From positions 62,001 through 126,000 of the IMG/VR virus record IMGVR_UViG_3300036831_000148: a DNA stretch of 64,000 nucleotides; one strand, given 5' to 3'. Position 1 is the stretch's first letter, and each line of letters begins with the position of its first letter. The notes beneath the pieces are model-generated. The model worked only from the letters and a program-made list of their open reading frames with translations. It searched no databases and was not told the DNA's origin. This document shows, in pieces, positions 40,566 to 47,961 of this stretch. A program made the position numbers and the translations under genes. Origin of the DNA: a virus.

Positions 40566-42266
40566 TCAGCTTTCCCGGGCCGCGATGACGACCGGGCTGT
40601 AGTCGGCGCGGTTCCAGACCATGCGGGTGACGACCTCGACCGACTTGCGGTTGCGCTGCACCAGCAGCACGTGCCCGTCGGGCAGCATCCGGATGCGGTC
40701 GGTGGAGAAGGTCTTCTCCGGCGCCCACACCTTGCGGGAGCCCTCGCGCCGCCAGGACTCGTACTCGCCGCACATCCTGGAGAACCGCTCCAGGTCGGCG
40801 TCCTCGGTGAACCCGCCGCCGATGACCTTGGTGGTGAACATGGTGAGGATCACCGGCGCGGCCTTCTCGCCCCAGCAGTCGGGCACCTGCGCGGCCGACT
40901 GCAAGCCCACCATGGCGGTTATGTTGTACCCGGCGGTAACCGCCAGCCAGCGCTTCAGGTTGATCCGGGCGGTGGTGGCCGCCTCGTCCAGGGCCAGGGT
41001 CATCGGGATGCGCAGCCGCCCGCCGCTGACCTCGGCGAGGTGCCGGGCCTGCTCCAGGTACTCCTCGGCGAACGCGGAGAAGTACGGGGTGAGCGAGCCG
41101 TGCGGGCGCTCGGACCCGATCAGGTACACGGTGCCGGTGCCGGCCCGCAGGAAGTCCGCGATGTCCAGGCCGTGCTCGCCCCGGTCCGGGTCCGGGCAGG
41201 CGACCGCCGCCAGGTCGGGGTCGTCCAGCCAGGCGAGGGCCGACTCGGCGGAGGTGACCGCCGACATGACCGACTCCTCGTCCTGGGTGAGCAGGTCCTC
41301 CAGGGCCGCCGCCCAGTCGGGGGCCGCGCGGGCGCGGCGCAGGCCCTTGGCGAACTGCTCGTCGTCCGGGCGGCGGCACCAGGCGCGCACGTCCAGGACG
41401 TTGCCGTCCTGCAGGGCGGCGGCGTGCAGCGCCTTCGCCAGCAGTTGCATGCCGCGCTGCTCGTGCCAGGCGTCCTTGCCGCTCTCGTCGCGCGGCGCGG
41501 CGTGCATCAGCGCGCCCGCCCGGCGCAGGGCGATCCTGGGGCTCTCGCAGTCCGCCACCGGGTCCCAGCGGAAGTTAGTGCCCGGCCCGTAGCCGTCGGC
41601 GTCCAGCACCAGCACCTCGCCCAGCTTCTCGCGGGCGGAGGCCGTGTGCCGGTACTGGTCAGCGCGGGAGCTGGTGGCCAGCGCGGCCCCCGGCGCGTCC
41701 TGCAGCCAGGAGGAGATCAGGCCGGTCTTCACCGTCTGCGGTGGGGCGAAGACGCAGACGGTCTCGCCGCGCCCCACCGCCACCGCCTGGCGCGGCCGGT
41801 GCGCGGTGACGCCGACCTGGACGTACGCCTGCGCGGGCGGCAGGTCGGGGGCGAGCCGGCGCATCTTCTTCTGCGCGGCCTGCGGCGACAGGGTGACCCG
41901 CACCTCCCACGGGGTGGCCTCGCCCTGGTACTTGCGGCGCCTGCGGCGCGCGGCGGCGCCGCCCCGGAAGTGCCACGTCCAGCCCTCGGCGACCCGGCTG
42001 GCACCGTGCATCGCGCACGCGCCCGCCGGGAACAGCAGCAGGGACTGCGGCAGGCCCAGCGCCAGCAGGGCGAGGGCGAGCACCGCCAGCACCGCGCCGT
42101 ACGCGCCCCCGCAGCGCACGGCGGCGGCGCTGAAGTCGGCCAGCCAGTTCTGCAGGGCCGGGTTGCGGACGGCGGGCTGCCGCCGGGCCGGCCCCTGCTC
42201 CGCCAGGTCGCCGTCGTCCTCCAGGCCGGAGACCGCGGTCATCCGGCGGACCAGGCTGCCGCTCAC
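40566..42266 (-). CDS. VirD4/TraG-type coupling ATPase
   Basis: 566 residues from GTG 42266, which overlaps the stop of the small upstream gene. Two membrane helices lie near residues 60-95. The soluble part has a degenerate Walker A (APPQTVKTG, Val in place of Gly), Walker B LALDEAAT, and a late TVYLIGSERP / GHVLLVQRNRKSVE region typical of type IV coupling proteins that pump DNA during conjugation. Such a gene is unusual for a lytic phage and hints at a phage-plasmid or a recruited transfer motor. Confidence 0.75.
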   Translation of the reverse strand: MSGSLVRRMTAVSGLEDDGDLAEQGPARRQPAVRNPALQNWLADFSAAAVRCGGAYGAVLAVLALALLALGLPQSLLLFPAGACAMHGASRVAEGWTWHFRGGAAARRRRRKYQGEATPWEVRVTLSPQAAQKKMRRLAPDLPPAQAYVQVGVTAHRPRQAVAVGRGETVCVFAPPQTVKTGLISSWLQDAPGAALATSSRADQYRHTASAREKLGEVLVLDADGYGPGTNFRWDPVADCESPRIALRRAGALMHAAPRDESGKDAWHEQRGMQLLAKALHAAALQDGNVLDVRAWCRRPDDEQFAKGLRRARAAPDWAAALEDLLTQDEESVMSAVTSAESALAWLDDPDLAAVACPDPDRGEHGLDIADFLRAGTGTVYLIGSERPHGSLTPYFSAFAEEYLEQARHLAEVSGGRLRIPMTLALDEAATTARINLKRWLAVTAGYNITAMVGLQSAAQVPDCWGEKAAPVILTMFTTKVIGGGFTEDADLERFSRMCGEYESWRREGSRKVWAPEKTFSTDRIRMLPDGHVLLVQRNRKSVEVVTRMVWNRADYSPVVIAARES

Positions 42267-42418
42267 CGGGCCCTGCCCGCCCGGGACCGGCGGTGCCGCT
42301 GGTCCCCGTCCCACCGCTCGGCGCGGGCGCGGCGGCGCTGGCGCAGGAGCCGCTGCTGGCGGTCCCTGTCGCCGGCGGCGCGCTGCTGCCCGTCGCGGTT
42401 GCCTGCCCGGTTGTCCAT
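42263..42418 (-). CDS. Small Arg/Gln-rich protein, 51 residues
   Basis: A 51-codon frame from ATG 42418 (GAGGGGC upstream) to a TGA that overlaps the coupling-ATPase start. Strongly basic and hydrophilic (for example QQRLLRQRRRARAERWDGDQ). It is the first gene after a two-operator promoter. Possibly DNA-binding; not recognised. Confidence 0.6.
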   Translation of the reverse strand: MDNRAGNRDGQQRAAGDRDRQQRLLRQRRRARAERWDGDQRHRRSRAGRAR

Positions 42419-42448
42419 GACTGCGCCCCTCTGCTGACTCGGTTGCCT

Positions 42449-42488
42449 CTTAACCCGAGTCTAGAGAGGTTGCTTGACTCTTGTCAAG
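42449..42488 (-). promoter_or_regulatory. Promoter with two operator copies
   Basis: TTGACA, 18 bp, TAGACT on the minus strand. CTTGACTCTTGTCAAG (42473-42488) covers the -35 and CTTAACCCGAGTCTAG (42449-42464) covers the -10. It drives the small basic gene and the coupling ATPase. Confidence 0.7.
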
Positions 42489-42930
42489 TCGTGGCGAGCG
42501 AGGTTACCTCACGACCGAACACGGCCCACCATGACTCCATCTCCGCCTGCTGCGGGTGGCCGGGCACCGCCGGGTACAGGCGCGCCCACTCCAGGGCCCC
42601 GTCGCACTCCCCGGCGACCAGCAGGGCGTGCTCACCGCCGGGAGAGGACTCCGGGTGGTACTCGGCCAGGCCCACCGGGTCGCCGTACTGCCGGCGGAGC
42701 CGCCGCCACAAGCCGGGGGCGCCGGCGGTCGCCCAGTCCGGGCCACCTCGCCGGGTGACGGCGGCGAAGAACCCGTCCTCCGCCGCCCAGGCCCGCAGCC
42801 GTACCTCGCCGGACTCGCACCCGGGGGCGGTCACCGGGCGGTCGCAGTGGTCCAGCACCAGGTCGCCGAGCGCGGGCAGCCACAGCCGCCGGCCCAGCGG
42901 CGCGCGGCGCGGCAGGGGATCACCGGTCAC
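42484..42930 (-). CDS. Hypothetical protein, 148 residues
   Basis: Trp- and Gly-rich alpha/beta sequence (RLWLPALGDLVLDHCDRPV, AEYHPESSPGGEHALLV). Its stop overlaps the next operator. Start overlaps the upstream gene by 11 nt. Not recognised. Confidence 0.6.
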   Translation of the reverse strand: MTGDPLPRRAPLGRRLWLPALGDLVLDHCDRPVTAPGCESGEVRLRAWAAEDGFFAAVTRRGGPDWATAGAPGLWRRLRRQYGDPVGLAEYHPESSPGGEHALLVAGECDGALEWARLYPAVPGHPQQAEMESWWAVFGREVTSLATT

Positions 42931-43252
42931 GGGCGGCGCCCCGGCGCAGCTCGTAGTGGTACACCTTGCCGTTCTCCGCCCACTGCCCGTACTGGGCGTA
43001 GGCGTCGGCGGCGCAGTAGTGCCAGTCCACCACCCGGGAGATCCCGCGCCGGACGCGGACCGTCGCCGGCTCCCCGCAGGCCTTCATCGCCTGGGCGGCG
43101 CGCAGCCGGCAGGTGCGCGGCTCGGCGCCCGGCTCCGGGTCAGGTACCACGCTCCACTGGGAGTCGCTCTCCACTGCCGCCCAGTGCTGGCCAGCAGGGG
43201 CCTCTCCCGCTGGCGCCGGCCGGGTGAACGTGCCCGCGGCCTCGTTGCTCAC
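42920..43252 (-). CDS. Small Cys protein, 110 residues
   Basis: From a GTG with a strong AGGAGG. Cys residues at CRLRAAQAMKACGEPA and HYCAAD could bind zinc, a pattern frequent in small actinophage proteins. Preceded by its own promoter. Not recognised. Confidence 0.6.
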   Translation of the reverse strand: MSNEAAGTFTRPAPAGEAPAGQHWAAVESDSQWSVVPDPEPGAEPRTCRLRAAQAMKACGEPATVRVRRGISRVVDWHYCAADAYAQYGQWAENGKVYHYELRRGAARDR

Positions 43253-43267
43253 ATGTGCCTCCTGTTG

Positions 43268-43307
43268 CTTAACTGAAGTCTAGGAACAGCGGCTACCCTG
43301 CGTCAAG
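43268..43307 (-). promoter_or_regulatory. Promoter with operator only over the -10
   Basis: TTGACG, 18 bp, TAGACT on the minus strand. The -35 site has lost its palindromic partner, while CTTAACTGAAGTCTAG (43268-43283) covers the -10. AGGAGG follows before GTG 43252. Confidence 0.6.
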
Positions 43308-43629
43308 CCGCGCGGTGCCGCTCCACCTCCGCCAGTTTCACCCGGTCCAGCGGCTTCTCGCACCGCGGGCAGCGCAGCGCCCCCCGGGAGTCGTCCCACC
43401 ACAGCCCGCACGTCCCGCAGTGCAGCAGGACGTAGACGACCCGGGCCGCCTCGCGGCGGCGGACCGCCTCGGCCTCGGCGCAGAGGTAGGCGGCGCGGGT
43501 CACGGCATGGCTGTGGGCGCAGGCCCAGGTGACCGCGCCCTTCTCGCTCTTGCGCAGCACCCCGGCGAACGCGGCCGTGCCCGGCTTCAGGCGCCGGTAG
43601 CCGACGTAGTACTCCCCGACAGCGGCCAT
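43303..43629 (-). CDS. Zinc-ribbon protein, 108 residues
   Basis: The C-terminal HCGTCGLWWDD-(n)-LRCPRCEK is a classic two-knuckle zinc ribbon; the N-terminal half is alpha/beta. Overlaps the upstream gene by 1 nt. Function unknown. Confidence 0.65.
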   Translation of the reverse strand: MAAVGEYYVGYRRLKPGTAAFAGVLRKSEKGAVTWACAHSHAVTRAAYLCAEAEAVRRREAARVVYVLLHCGTCGLWWDDSRGALRCPRCEKPLDRVKLAEVERHRAA

Positions 43630-43958
43630 CAGTTCATCCTTGCCGGGTCCACCGCAGCCTGGAAGCCGCGGTCAGCCGGCGTCAACCCGGTCATCCTGGC
43701 CTGCCGGCTGACCACGCCACCACGCGCCCAGAAGCCGTCGCGGTCGCTGCCCTGCCGGTCGCCGCCGGTATGGTCAACACGAACCAGCATGGTCCCCGGG
43801 CCGGGCAGCGCCGAGCCCTCCGGCCAGGTGACCGGCACCCGCCGCCACTCGTACAGGCCCTGGAAGTCGCTGTAGGCGTACTCGCCGGCAGGCAAGCGAG
43901 CGTACACCTTGCCGGTTCCGCAGGGGTCCTCGAACCGCAGGAACATGCCGTCAGGCAC
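43629..43958 (-). CDS. Hypothetical protein, 109 residues
   Basis: Beta-rich N-terminal half (GMFLRFEDPCGTGKVYARLP) with aromatic residues, Asp/Gly-rich loops later. Overlaps the upstream gene by 8 nt. Not recognised. Confidence 0.6.
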   Translation of the reverse strand: MPDGMFLRFEDPCGTGKVYARLPAGEYAYSDFQGLYEWRRVPVTWPEGSALPGPGTMLVRVDHTGGDRQGSDRDGFWARGGVVSRQARMTGLTPADRGFQAAVDPARMN

Positions 43959-44274
43959 GGCCGCCGCCCTCCAGGAACGCCGCGAACTGCTCGCGCAACC
44001 CGGGCTCCAGGTCCAGTACGTCTTCCAGCAGGCTCTTGCCGCCGGCTCCCGGCAGCTTCACCGACATCATCAGGCCCAGCCACGCCGACCAGGCCCTGGC
44101 CAGGGACTTGCGGCTCTCCAGCGAAGCCTCCTGGCGGCCCAGCCGGTGCGCCTCCGCCGCCAGTTCCCTCGCGCGGGCGGCAGCGCGGTCGCGCGAGGGG
44201 CCGGCCGGGGCGCCGGCGATGACCAGGCGCTCCAGGTCCCCGGCCACCGACGCCAGGGTGCGCGGCGCGGTCAC
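43951..44274 (-). CDS. Helical protein, 107 residues
   Basis: Ala/Arg/Leu-rich helices through residues 8-70, then a short acidic helix. Overlaps the zinc membrane-anchored gene by 4 nt. Not recognised. Confidence 0.6.
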   Translation of the reverse strand: MTAPRTLASVAGDLERLVIAGAPAGPSRDRAAARARELAAEAHRLGRQEASLESRKSLARAWSAWLGLMMSVKLPGAGGKSLLEDVLDLEPGLREQFAAFLEGGGRA

Positions 44275-44897
44275 CGGCGGTTCAGCCGGTAAGCCCGGCC
44301 GGGCAGGTTCAGCCGGGCCCCGGCGGTGTCGCTGGCGAGCAGCACCTTGTCCTGCCGCGCCACCTTGCGGGCGGCGGCCGCGGCGAGGTCACAGGCCGGG
44401 CACCAGCCCAGGTCCGCCGTGCCCTTCTCGTACCACGTCCCGCAGCGCGCGCAGGGCACGAAGGCCGACCCCGGGATCCGCGCCCGGATCTCCTGCGAGC
44501 GCGCGGCGAGCAGGCAGGGCCCGCACGCGCACCGCCCGCCGGGGCCGGTGACAAGGACGTGCACCGCGTGCCCGGACTGCGGGTCCAGTTCCTCCGTCAG
44601 GTGAGGGGCGGGGAGCGTGACGGGCGGGGCCAGGGGCACGCGGCCGACCCGTCCGGACACCCGGAACTCGAAACTGACAGCGCCGCGCGGCGCCCTCACG
44701 GCGCGCTCCGCCCGCCGGGCCGCCGTCACCTGCTCCTGGCGGCGCCGGAGCACCCCGAGCAGGTGACGGCGCTGGCCTGCGGACAGGAACGGCAGCAGCA
44801 CGAGCAGGTGAGCCTCGCGCAGCCGGGCGCGGAACACCCAGGGCGGGCACAGCCAGAGCAGGACGAACACGGCGACCAGCCAGAGCAGCGCCAGCAC
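44271..44897 (-). CDS. Membrane-anchored zinc-finger protein
   Basis: 208 residues. The first 20 residues form a hydrophobic anchor (MLALLWLVAVFVLLWLCPPW). The tail holds CACGPC and CARC-(n)-CPAC, likely two zinc sites (about 126-170). An uncommon join of membrane anchor and zinc fingers. Not recognised. Confidence 0.6.
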   Translation of the reverse strand: MLALLWLVAVFVLLWLCPPWVFRARLREAHLLVLLPFLSAGQRRHLLGVLRRRQEQVTAARRAERAVRAPRGAVSFEFRVSGRVGRVPLAPPVTLPAPHLTEELDPQSGHAVHVLVTGPGGRCACGPCLLAARSQEIRARIPGSAFVPCARCGTWYEKGTADLGWCPACDLAAAAARKVARQDKVLLASDTAGARLNLPGRAYRLNRR

Positions 44898-44899
44898 GG

Positions 44900-45169
44900 C
44901 TACCAGTCCTCCAGGCCGGCGAGCAGCGCGATGACCCGCTCCAGGGCCTCGGCGTCCTCGTGCCCCCGGTCGGTGCCGTCTTCCTTGAGGCTGACCAGGA
45001 AGTCCCGGGCCGCCTCGGCCGGGGACCGCGCGGGCGGCGCCGCGCCAGGCGGGCCGTTCAGCAGGTCACCGATCGTCTTCGCCGTGAATCCCCGGCGCGG
45101 CCGGAAGTCCGGGTCGCCGTAGCGCCGCTCCGGCTGGCGCCGGCCCTTCGGCCCCATGTGGTCCATCAT
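44900..45169 (-). CDS. Hypothetical protein, 89 residues
   Basis: Chosen ATG 45169 follows GAGAGGCAGGCAC, the leader shared by many genes here. Basic N-terminus (MGPKGRRQPERRYGDPDF) and helical C-terminus. Not recognised. Confidence 0.6.
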   Translation of the reverse strand: MMDHMGPKGRRQPERRYGDPDFRPRRGFTAKTIGDLLNGPPGAAPPARSPAEAARDFLVSLKEDGTDRGHEDAEALERVIALLAGLEDW

Positions 45170-45226
45170 CGTGCCTGCCTCTCGCAAAGACTCCCGGGGA
45201 AAAGCTACTGCCCCGCTCCTGCCTCC

Positions 45227-45256
45227 AGGGTAGCGGGGTAGTTGACTTGAGTCAAG
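45227..45256 (-). promoter_or_regulatory. Promoter with palindromic operator
   Basis: TTGACT, 17 bp, TACCCT on the minus strand; GTTGACTTGAGTCAAG at 45241-45256. Confidence 0.65.
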
Positions 45257-45263
45257 TAAAGGA

Positions 45264-45500
45264 TCAGGAAGGCGCGGGGGCGCACGCCTGGTAGGCGGCG
45301 GCGGTCACCAGGTCGGGGTCGCCCCCGGCGGCCCGCAGCTCCTCCGCCAGCCGAGCGGCGAGGGCGACCGCCCCGGCGAAGGAGAAGCCGGGCATCTCCG
45401 CGCCCATCGCCAGCACCTCGTCGTCAAGGCCGCCGCGGTAGGCGGTCAGCCCGGCCAGGGCGGCCAGCAGCCCGTCGGCCGGGGTGGGGGGTGGCGTCAC
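45264..45500 (-). CDS. Ala-rich hypothetical protein, 78 residues
   Basis: Starts at GTG with GGCAGGAGGG upstream. Almost entirely helical (DGLLAALAGLTAYRGGLDDE and a second helix). Ends just before the next operator. Not recognised. Confidence 0.55.
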   Translation of the reverse strand: MTPPPTPADGLLAALAGLTAYRGGLDDEVLAMGAEMPGFSFAGAVALAARLAEELRAAGGDPDLVTAAAYQACAPAPS

Positions 45501-45610
45501 GTGGTCCCTCCTGCCGTCTCCCCGCCCGGATTCACTTTACCGAAGTAGCCGGGAGTCCCTGACGTGCGGTTTCCCGGAGATTCACCCCTGCGCAAAGACA
45601 AGCACTTCAT
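45497..45610 (-). CDS. Possible 37-residue gene
   Basis: A 37-codon frame whose TGA overlaps the next GTG start; that junction style is typical here. It lacks a clear ribosome site, and its sequence is Gly/Arg/Thr-rich. Weak. Otherwise 45501-45642 holds only a GGTCTAGACC palindrome. Confidence 0.25.
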   Translation of the reverse strand: MKCLSLRRGESPGNRTSGTPGYFGKVNPGGETAGGTT

Positions 45611-45642
45611 ACGCCTGAGCCAGAATTGGTCTAGACCGGGCC

Positions 45643-45924
45643 TCACGCGGGCCCCTCCCCTCGCAGGATCTGGTCCCACGCGGTGCCGGGCACCTCGCTG
45701 CCGGGGACCAGCACGAAGCCCGCGTCGATCTTGGCAAGGGTGCCCATGAGCTGGCGGACGACCGCCTCACGGCCCGCTGAACTGGGGGAACCCCCGGAGG
45801 AGAGCTTCTCGGCGACCGCCTCGCGCAGCCACTCGGCCATGGAGAGGCCCGCCGACTCGGCTGCCTTGCGCACCTCGTCGCGCACTCCCGGCCCCAGCCT
45901 CAGCAGGACCTCGCTCCCCTCCAT
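45643..45924 (-). CDS. Ribbon-helix-helix (Arc-like) repressor
   Basis: 93 residues. The start VLLRLGPGVRDEVRKAAESA then LSMAEWLREAVAEKL gives the beta-strand, helix, helix order of MetJ/Arc DNA-binding proteins. The first ATG lies 6 nt past a -10 box. A cluster of AT-rich palindromes covers that promoter, so the protein probably represses itself. Its C-terminal 45 residues are of unknown role. Confidence 0.65.
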   Translation of the reverse strand: MEGSEVLLRLGPGVRDEVRKAAESAGLSMAEWLREAVAEKLSSGGSPSSAGREAVVRQLMGTLAKIDAGFVLVPGSEVPGTAWDQILRGEGPA

Positions 45925-45930
45925 GAGGGG

Positions 45931-45988
45931 ATGATAGCACTAATGATAGCTATCACAAGTGATATCTGATATCGCCAAACGATATCAC
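45931..45988 (-). promoter_or_regulatory. AT-rich operator cluster and leaderless promoter
   Basis: TATCAT (-10) ends 6 nt before the ATG; TTGTGA lies 16 bp upstream. Palindromes are TGATAGCTATCA (45944-45955), GTGATATC (45959-45966) inverted to GATATCAC (45981-45988), and a GATATC at 45968-45973. The likely operators of the ribbon-helix-helix protein. Confidence 0.65.
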
Positions 45989-46110
45989 TATAGCTCTGTG
46001 TCACCGGGCGACCACGAAGCGGGGTCAGTCCAGGGCCACCAGGACCCGTCAGCGTCCCCTCCGGGCTCCAGGCCGGCGAGCAGCCCTCCCGGGTCCTGCG
46101 GCGTAATCAC
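45988..46110 (-). CDS. Small Trp-rich protein, 40 residues
   Basis: A 40-codon frame from a GTG overlapping the upstream TGA to a TAG that lies in the operator cluster. Acidic with four Trp in 10 residues (DGSWWPWTDPASW). Tight coupling supports it. Not recognised. Confidence 0.5.
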   Translation of the reverse strand: MITPQDPGGLLAGLEPGGDADGSWWPWTDPASWSPGDTEL

Positions 46111-46532
46111 CCCTCCCCCGGTCCTGAGCCGGGCTCCGGGGGCAGGCCGACGATCCCGTAAAGCTCCCGGAACCAGGCCTCCACGGCCGAAGGGTCAAGA
46201 TCCGCGCCCGACCGCGCGATTCCCGCGAGCGCCTCGTAATCAGCCTGGCCGTACGGCCCGGCGCCGGCAGGGGCACCGTGATGCGGGTAGGACGGGGTCA
46301 TCACCGCCGGCTCGTGCCCGGTCGCGCACGCGAACGGCCCCCGGCGGGCCGGAGAGGGGCTGTAGAGCGACCCGCAGGCCGGGCACTGGTAAGTGACCGG
46401 CTCGTTCCGGGTGAAGTCGCGGCAGGCCCCGCAGTACCCGTCCAGCGCGTCGTCCGGGTGGTGCGAGGTGCGCCCGCAGCGCGGGCAGGTGAAGTACGGG
46501 GCGGCGAACTCGGCGGGCCCGGGGATTCTCAC
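46107..46532 (-). CDS. Zinc-finger protein, 141 residues
   Basis: N-terminal TCPRCGRTS-(n)-YCGAC and QCPACGSLY form two zinc knuckle sets. The rest is Gly/Pro-rich with a helical end. GTG start lies 6 nt past a TAGCCT -10 candidate, so the mRNA may be leaderless. Not recognised. Confidence 0.6.
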   Translation of the reverse strand: MRIPGPAEFAAPYFTCPRCGRTSHHPDDALDGYCGACRDFTRNEPVTYQCPACGSLYSPSPARRGPFACATGHEPAVMTPSYPHHGAPAGAGPYGQADYEALAGIARSGADLDPSAVEAWFRELYGIVGLPPEPGSGPGEG

Positions 46533-46544
46533 GGCTCAAGGCTA

Positions 46545-46660
46545 GGCGCCGGCCTGGCGGGCGTTCGCGGGCTGCCAGGCCGGCGCCCCCTACCCTGTCC
46601 GGCTGGCCGCCCGCGGCAAGGGAGGCGTAGCGCCGCCTCCCCCGGCAGGCGGCCAGCCGG
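46545..46660. repeat. Cluster of strong hairpins in a gene-free stretch
   Basis: Three perfect stems lie in this 186-nt gap (46533-46718). A 14-bp stem GGCGCCGGCCTGGC pairs 46545-46558 with 46574-46587. A 13-bp stem pairs 46599-46611 with 46648-46660. Inside its loop, GGGAGGCG (46620-46627) pairs with 46634-46641. They could be terminators, or a structured RNA or DNA site. No coding seen. Confidence 0.6.
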
Positions 46661-46718
46661 GCGCTCCCGGGCGGGCGCCACTGCGAGATGCCACCCGCCC
46701 GGTCACTGCGGCACGAGG

Positions 46719-47093
46719 CTAGCCGGCCTCCGGGCGGGACCGCAGGTACTCGGCCGCACCGGGCGGGGGAAGCGCCCGGATCCGGTAGTAGCGCAGCCCC
46801 TCCGCCGAGGTGGCCGCCTCGTACCTGACCCCGGAGGCGTCCGCCGAGAAAAAGCCGGCCTCGTCGTAGAGCACCGGGAACGCCGGGCCGGGCAGTTCCG
46901 CGCCGTCGCGGCACGGGGCGCAGCGGAAGTCCTCGCCGTCCGCCTGGCGCAGGCAGGGCACCCCGCCGCAGCGGCACTGGCAGGCGAGCCGGGGGTCCGT
47001 CGCGAAGGTCCCGCCGCAGGCCGGGTCCGAGTGAGTGAAGCAGCACACCCGCCATATTCTGCCCGCCCGGGCGGGAAAACGGGCGTTTTTCAC
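46719..47093 (-). CDS. Cys-rich protein, 124 residues
   Basis: Cys pattern CCF, CGG, C-x-C-x-C-G-G, C, C-A-P-C in the first 62 residues suggests two or three zinc sites; the second half is alpha/beta. A GTG at 47093 is used; an internal GTG at about residue 16 is also possible. Not recognised. Confidence 0.55.
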   Translation of the reverse strand: MKNARFPARAGRIWRVCCFTHSDPACGGTFATDPRLACQCRCGGVPCLRQADGEDFRCAPCRDGAELPGPAFPVLYDEAGFFSADASGVRYEAATSAEGLRYYRIRALPPPGAAEYLRSRPEAG

Positions 47094-47131
47094 GGAGAGT
47101 AGCTGTGCTGGTTTACCCGGCGGGTGGCGAG

Positions 47132-47542
47132 TTATACAGAGAGTCGCGAATAGGGCCAGTGCGGGCCCTTACGCCGGTTGCAGCGCCAGCAGGCCGGCCG
47201 CTGGTTTGACGGCCAGTTAGCGCCTCCGCGCGCCAGCGGCTTCACGTGATCAAACAAATTAGCAGCTCCGCTGCACATCCAGCACCGGCCGCCGTAGTAC
47301 GCCCAGCGCGCAGCCAGTTGCGACGCCGTGGCACTGCCTGCCGCCCTGGCTACCTTCTCGCGCCGGTTCCGGTCCAGTTCTTTCCACGTCAGCCGCGTTC
47401 GGGGAACCTTAGCAGGAGGCAGACGGCACGCAGGGCACAGTTTCCGGAGCGAGAGGGGCAACGCTGTGCCGCACTCCCAGCACAGCCCGCTGGCGATGCG
47501 CCCGGCCAGGACGTCGACCGGCACGTGGCTGAATGTCCGCAT
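47132..47542 (-). CDS. HNH endonuclease
   Basis: 136 residues from ATG 47542. CWECG and CPAC flank one zinc site; CWMC-(n)-LFDHVKPLARGG-(n)-NQRPACWRCNRRKG is the HNH motif with its D-H, N and Cys pair. A free-standing nuclease, possibly homing or defence-related. A longer start would include the TATAAC promoter region, so I prefer this one. Confidence 0.8.
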   Translation of the reverse strand: MRTFSHVPVDVLAGRIASGLCWECGTALPLSLRKLCPACRLPPAKVPRTRLTWKELDRNRREKVARAAGSATASQLAARWAYYGGRCWMCSGAANLFDHVKPLARGGANWPSNQRPACWRCNRRKGPHWPYSRLSV

Positions 47543-47708
47543 ACTCCTGCTACGCCCGAGGAACGGGACTCCGAAGTTATATTCTGCCTGGGCAGTGACG
47601 GGACCCGGGATATATTTTTCCGGCAACGGGGCGGGCACGCACTAAGCCGGCGCGGAGGCGAGCCTCTGAGCTACCCGGATGGGACCCGGACGACGCAACC
47701 CCCTTCGA

Positions 47709-47736
47709 CCCGAAACGGACAGCATGTCCTTTCGGG
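47709..47736 (-). terminator. Hairpin terminator
   Basis: CCCGAAA/TTTCGGG and GGACA/TGTCC form a nearly perfect stem around GCA. It follows the small membrane gene. Confidence 0.5.
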
Positions 47737-47750
47737 CCTTGGGGCTTCTC

Positions 47751-47876
47751 TCAGTCTTCCTCGGACTCGCTCGCGCCGAACACGGCGGGCAGCACGCAGG
47801 ACAGCAGGGTGACAGTCCCGAACGCCCATGCCGGCCACCACAGTCGCGCGGCCTCAATTACGTATGCGAAGAACAT
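47751..47876 (-). CDS. Small membrane protein, 41 residues
   Basis: From ATG 47876 after the shared GAGAGGCAGGCAG leader. The sequence has one hydrophobic helix (WAFGTVTLLSCVLPAVFG) and an acidic tail. The 112-nt stretch beyond its end holds only a hairpin. Not recognised; phage microproteins of this sort often alter the host membrane. Confidence 0.65.
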   Translation of the reverse strand: MFFAYVIEAARLWWPAWAFGTVTLLSCVLPAVFGASESEED

Positions 47877-47909
47877 CTCTGCCTGCCTCTCGGTTGGTTG
47901 CCTAGGGCA

Positions 47910-47955
47910 AGCCTACTGGCATGGCTTGACCAGAGTCAAGCACTAACCGTAGACT
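47910..47955. promoter_or_regulatory. Bidirectional promoter on one palindrome
   Basis: CTTGACCAGAGTCAAG at 47925-47940 gives a -35 on both strands. Minus: TTGACT, 18 bp, TAGGCT (47910-47915). Plus: TTGACC, 18 bp, TAGACT (47950-47955). One operator thus controls both genes. Confidence 0.7.
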
Positions 47956-47961
47956 GGCCTT

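Noticed and set aside
46240-47055. Minus-strand frame of 271 codons across the hairpin region
   Set aside because: Gly/Arg/Pro-rich, overlaps two better genes in other frames and the inverted repeats.
47640-47690. tRNA-like GGGTAGCTCAG string on the minus strand
   Set aside because: No matching D-arm GAGC, anticodon stem or T-arm could be formed.
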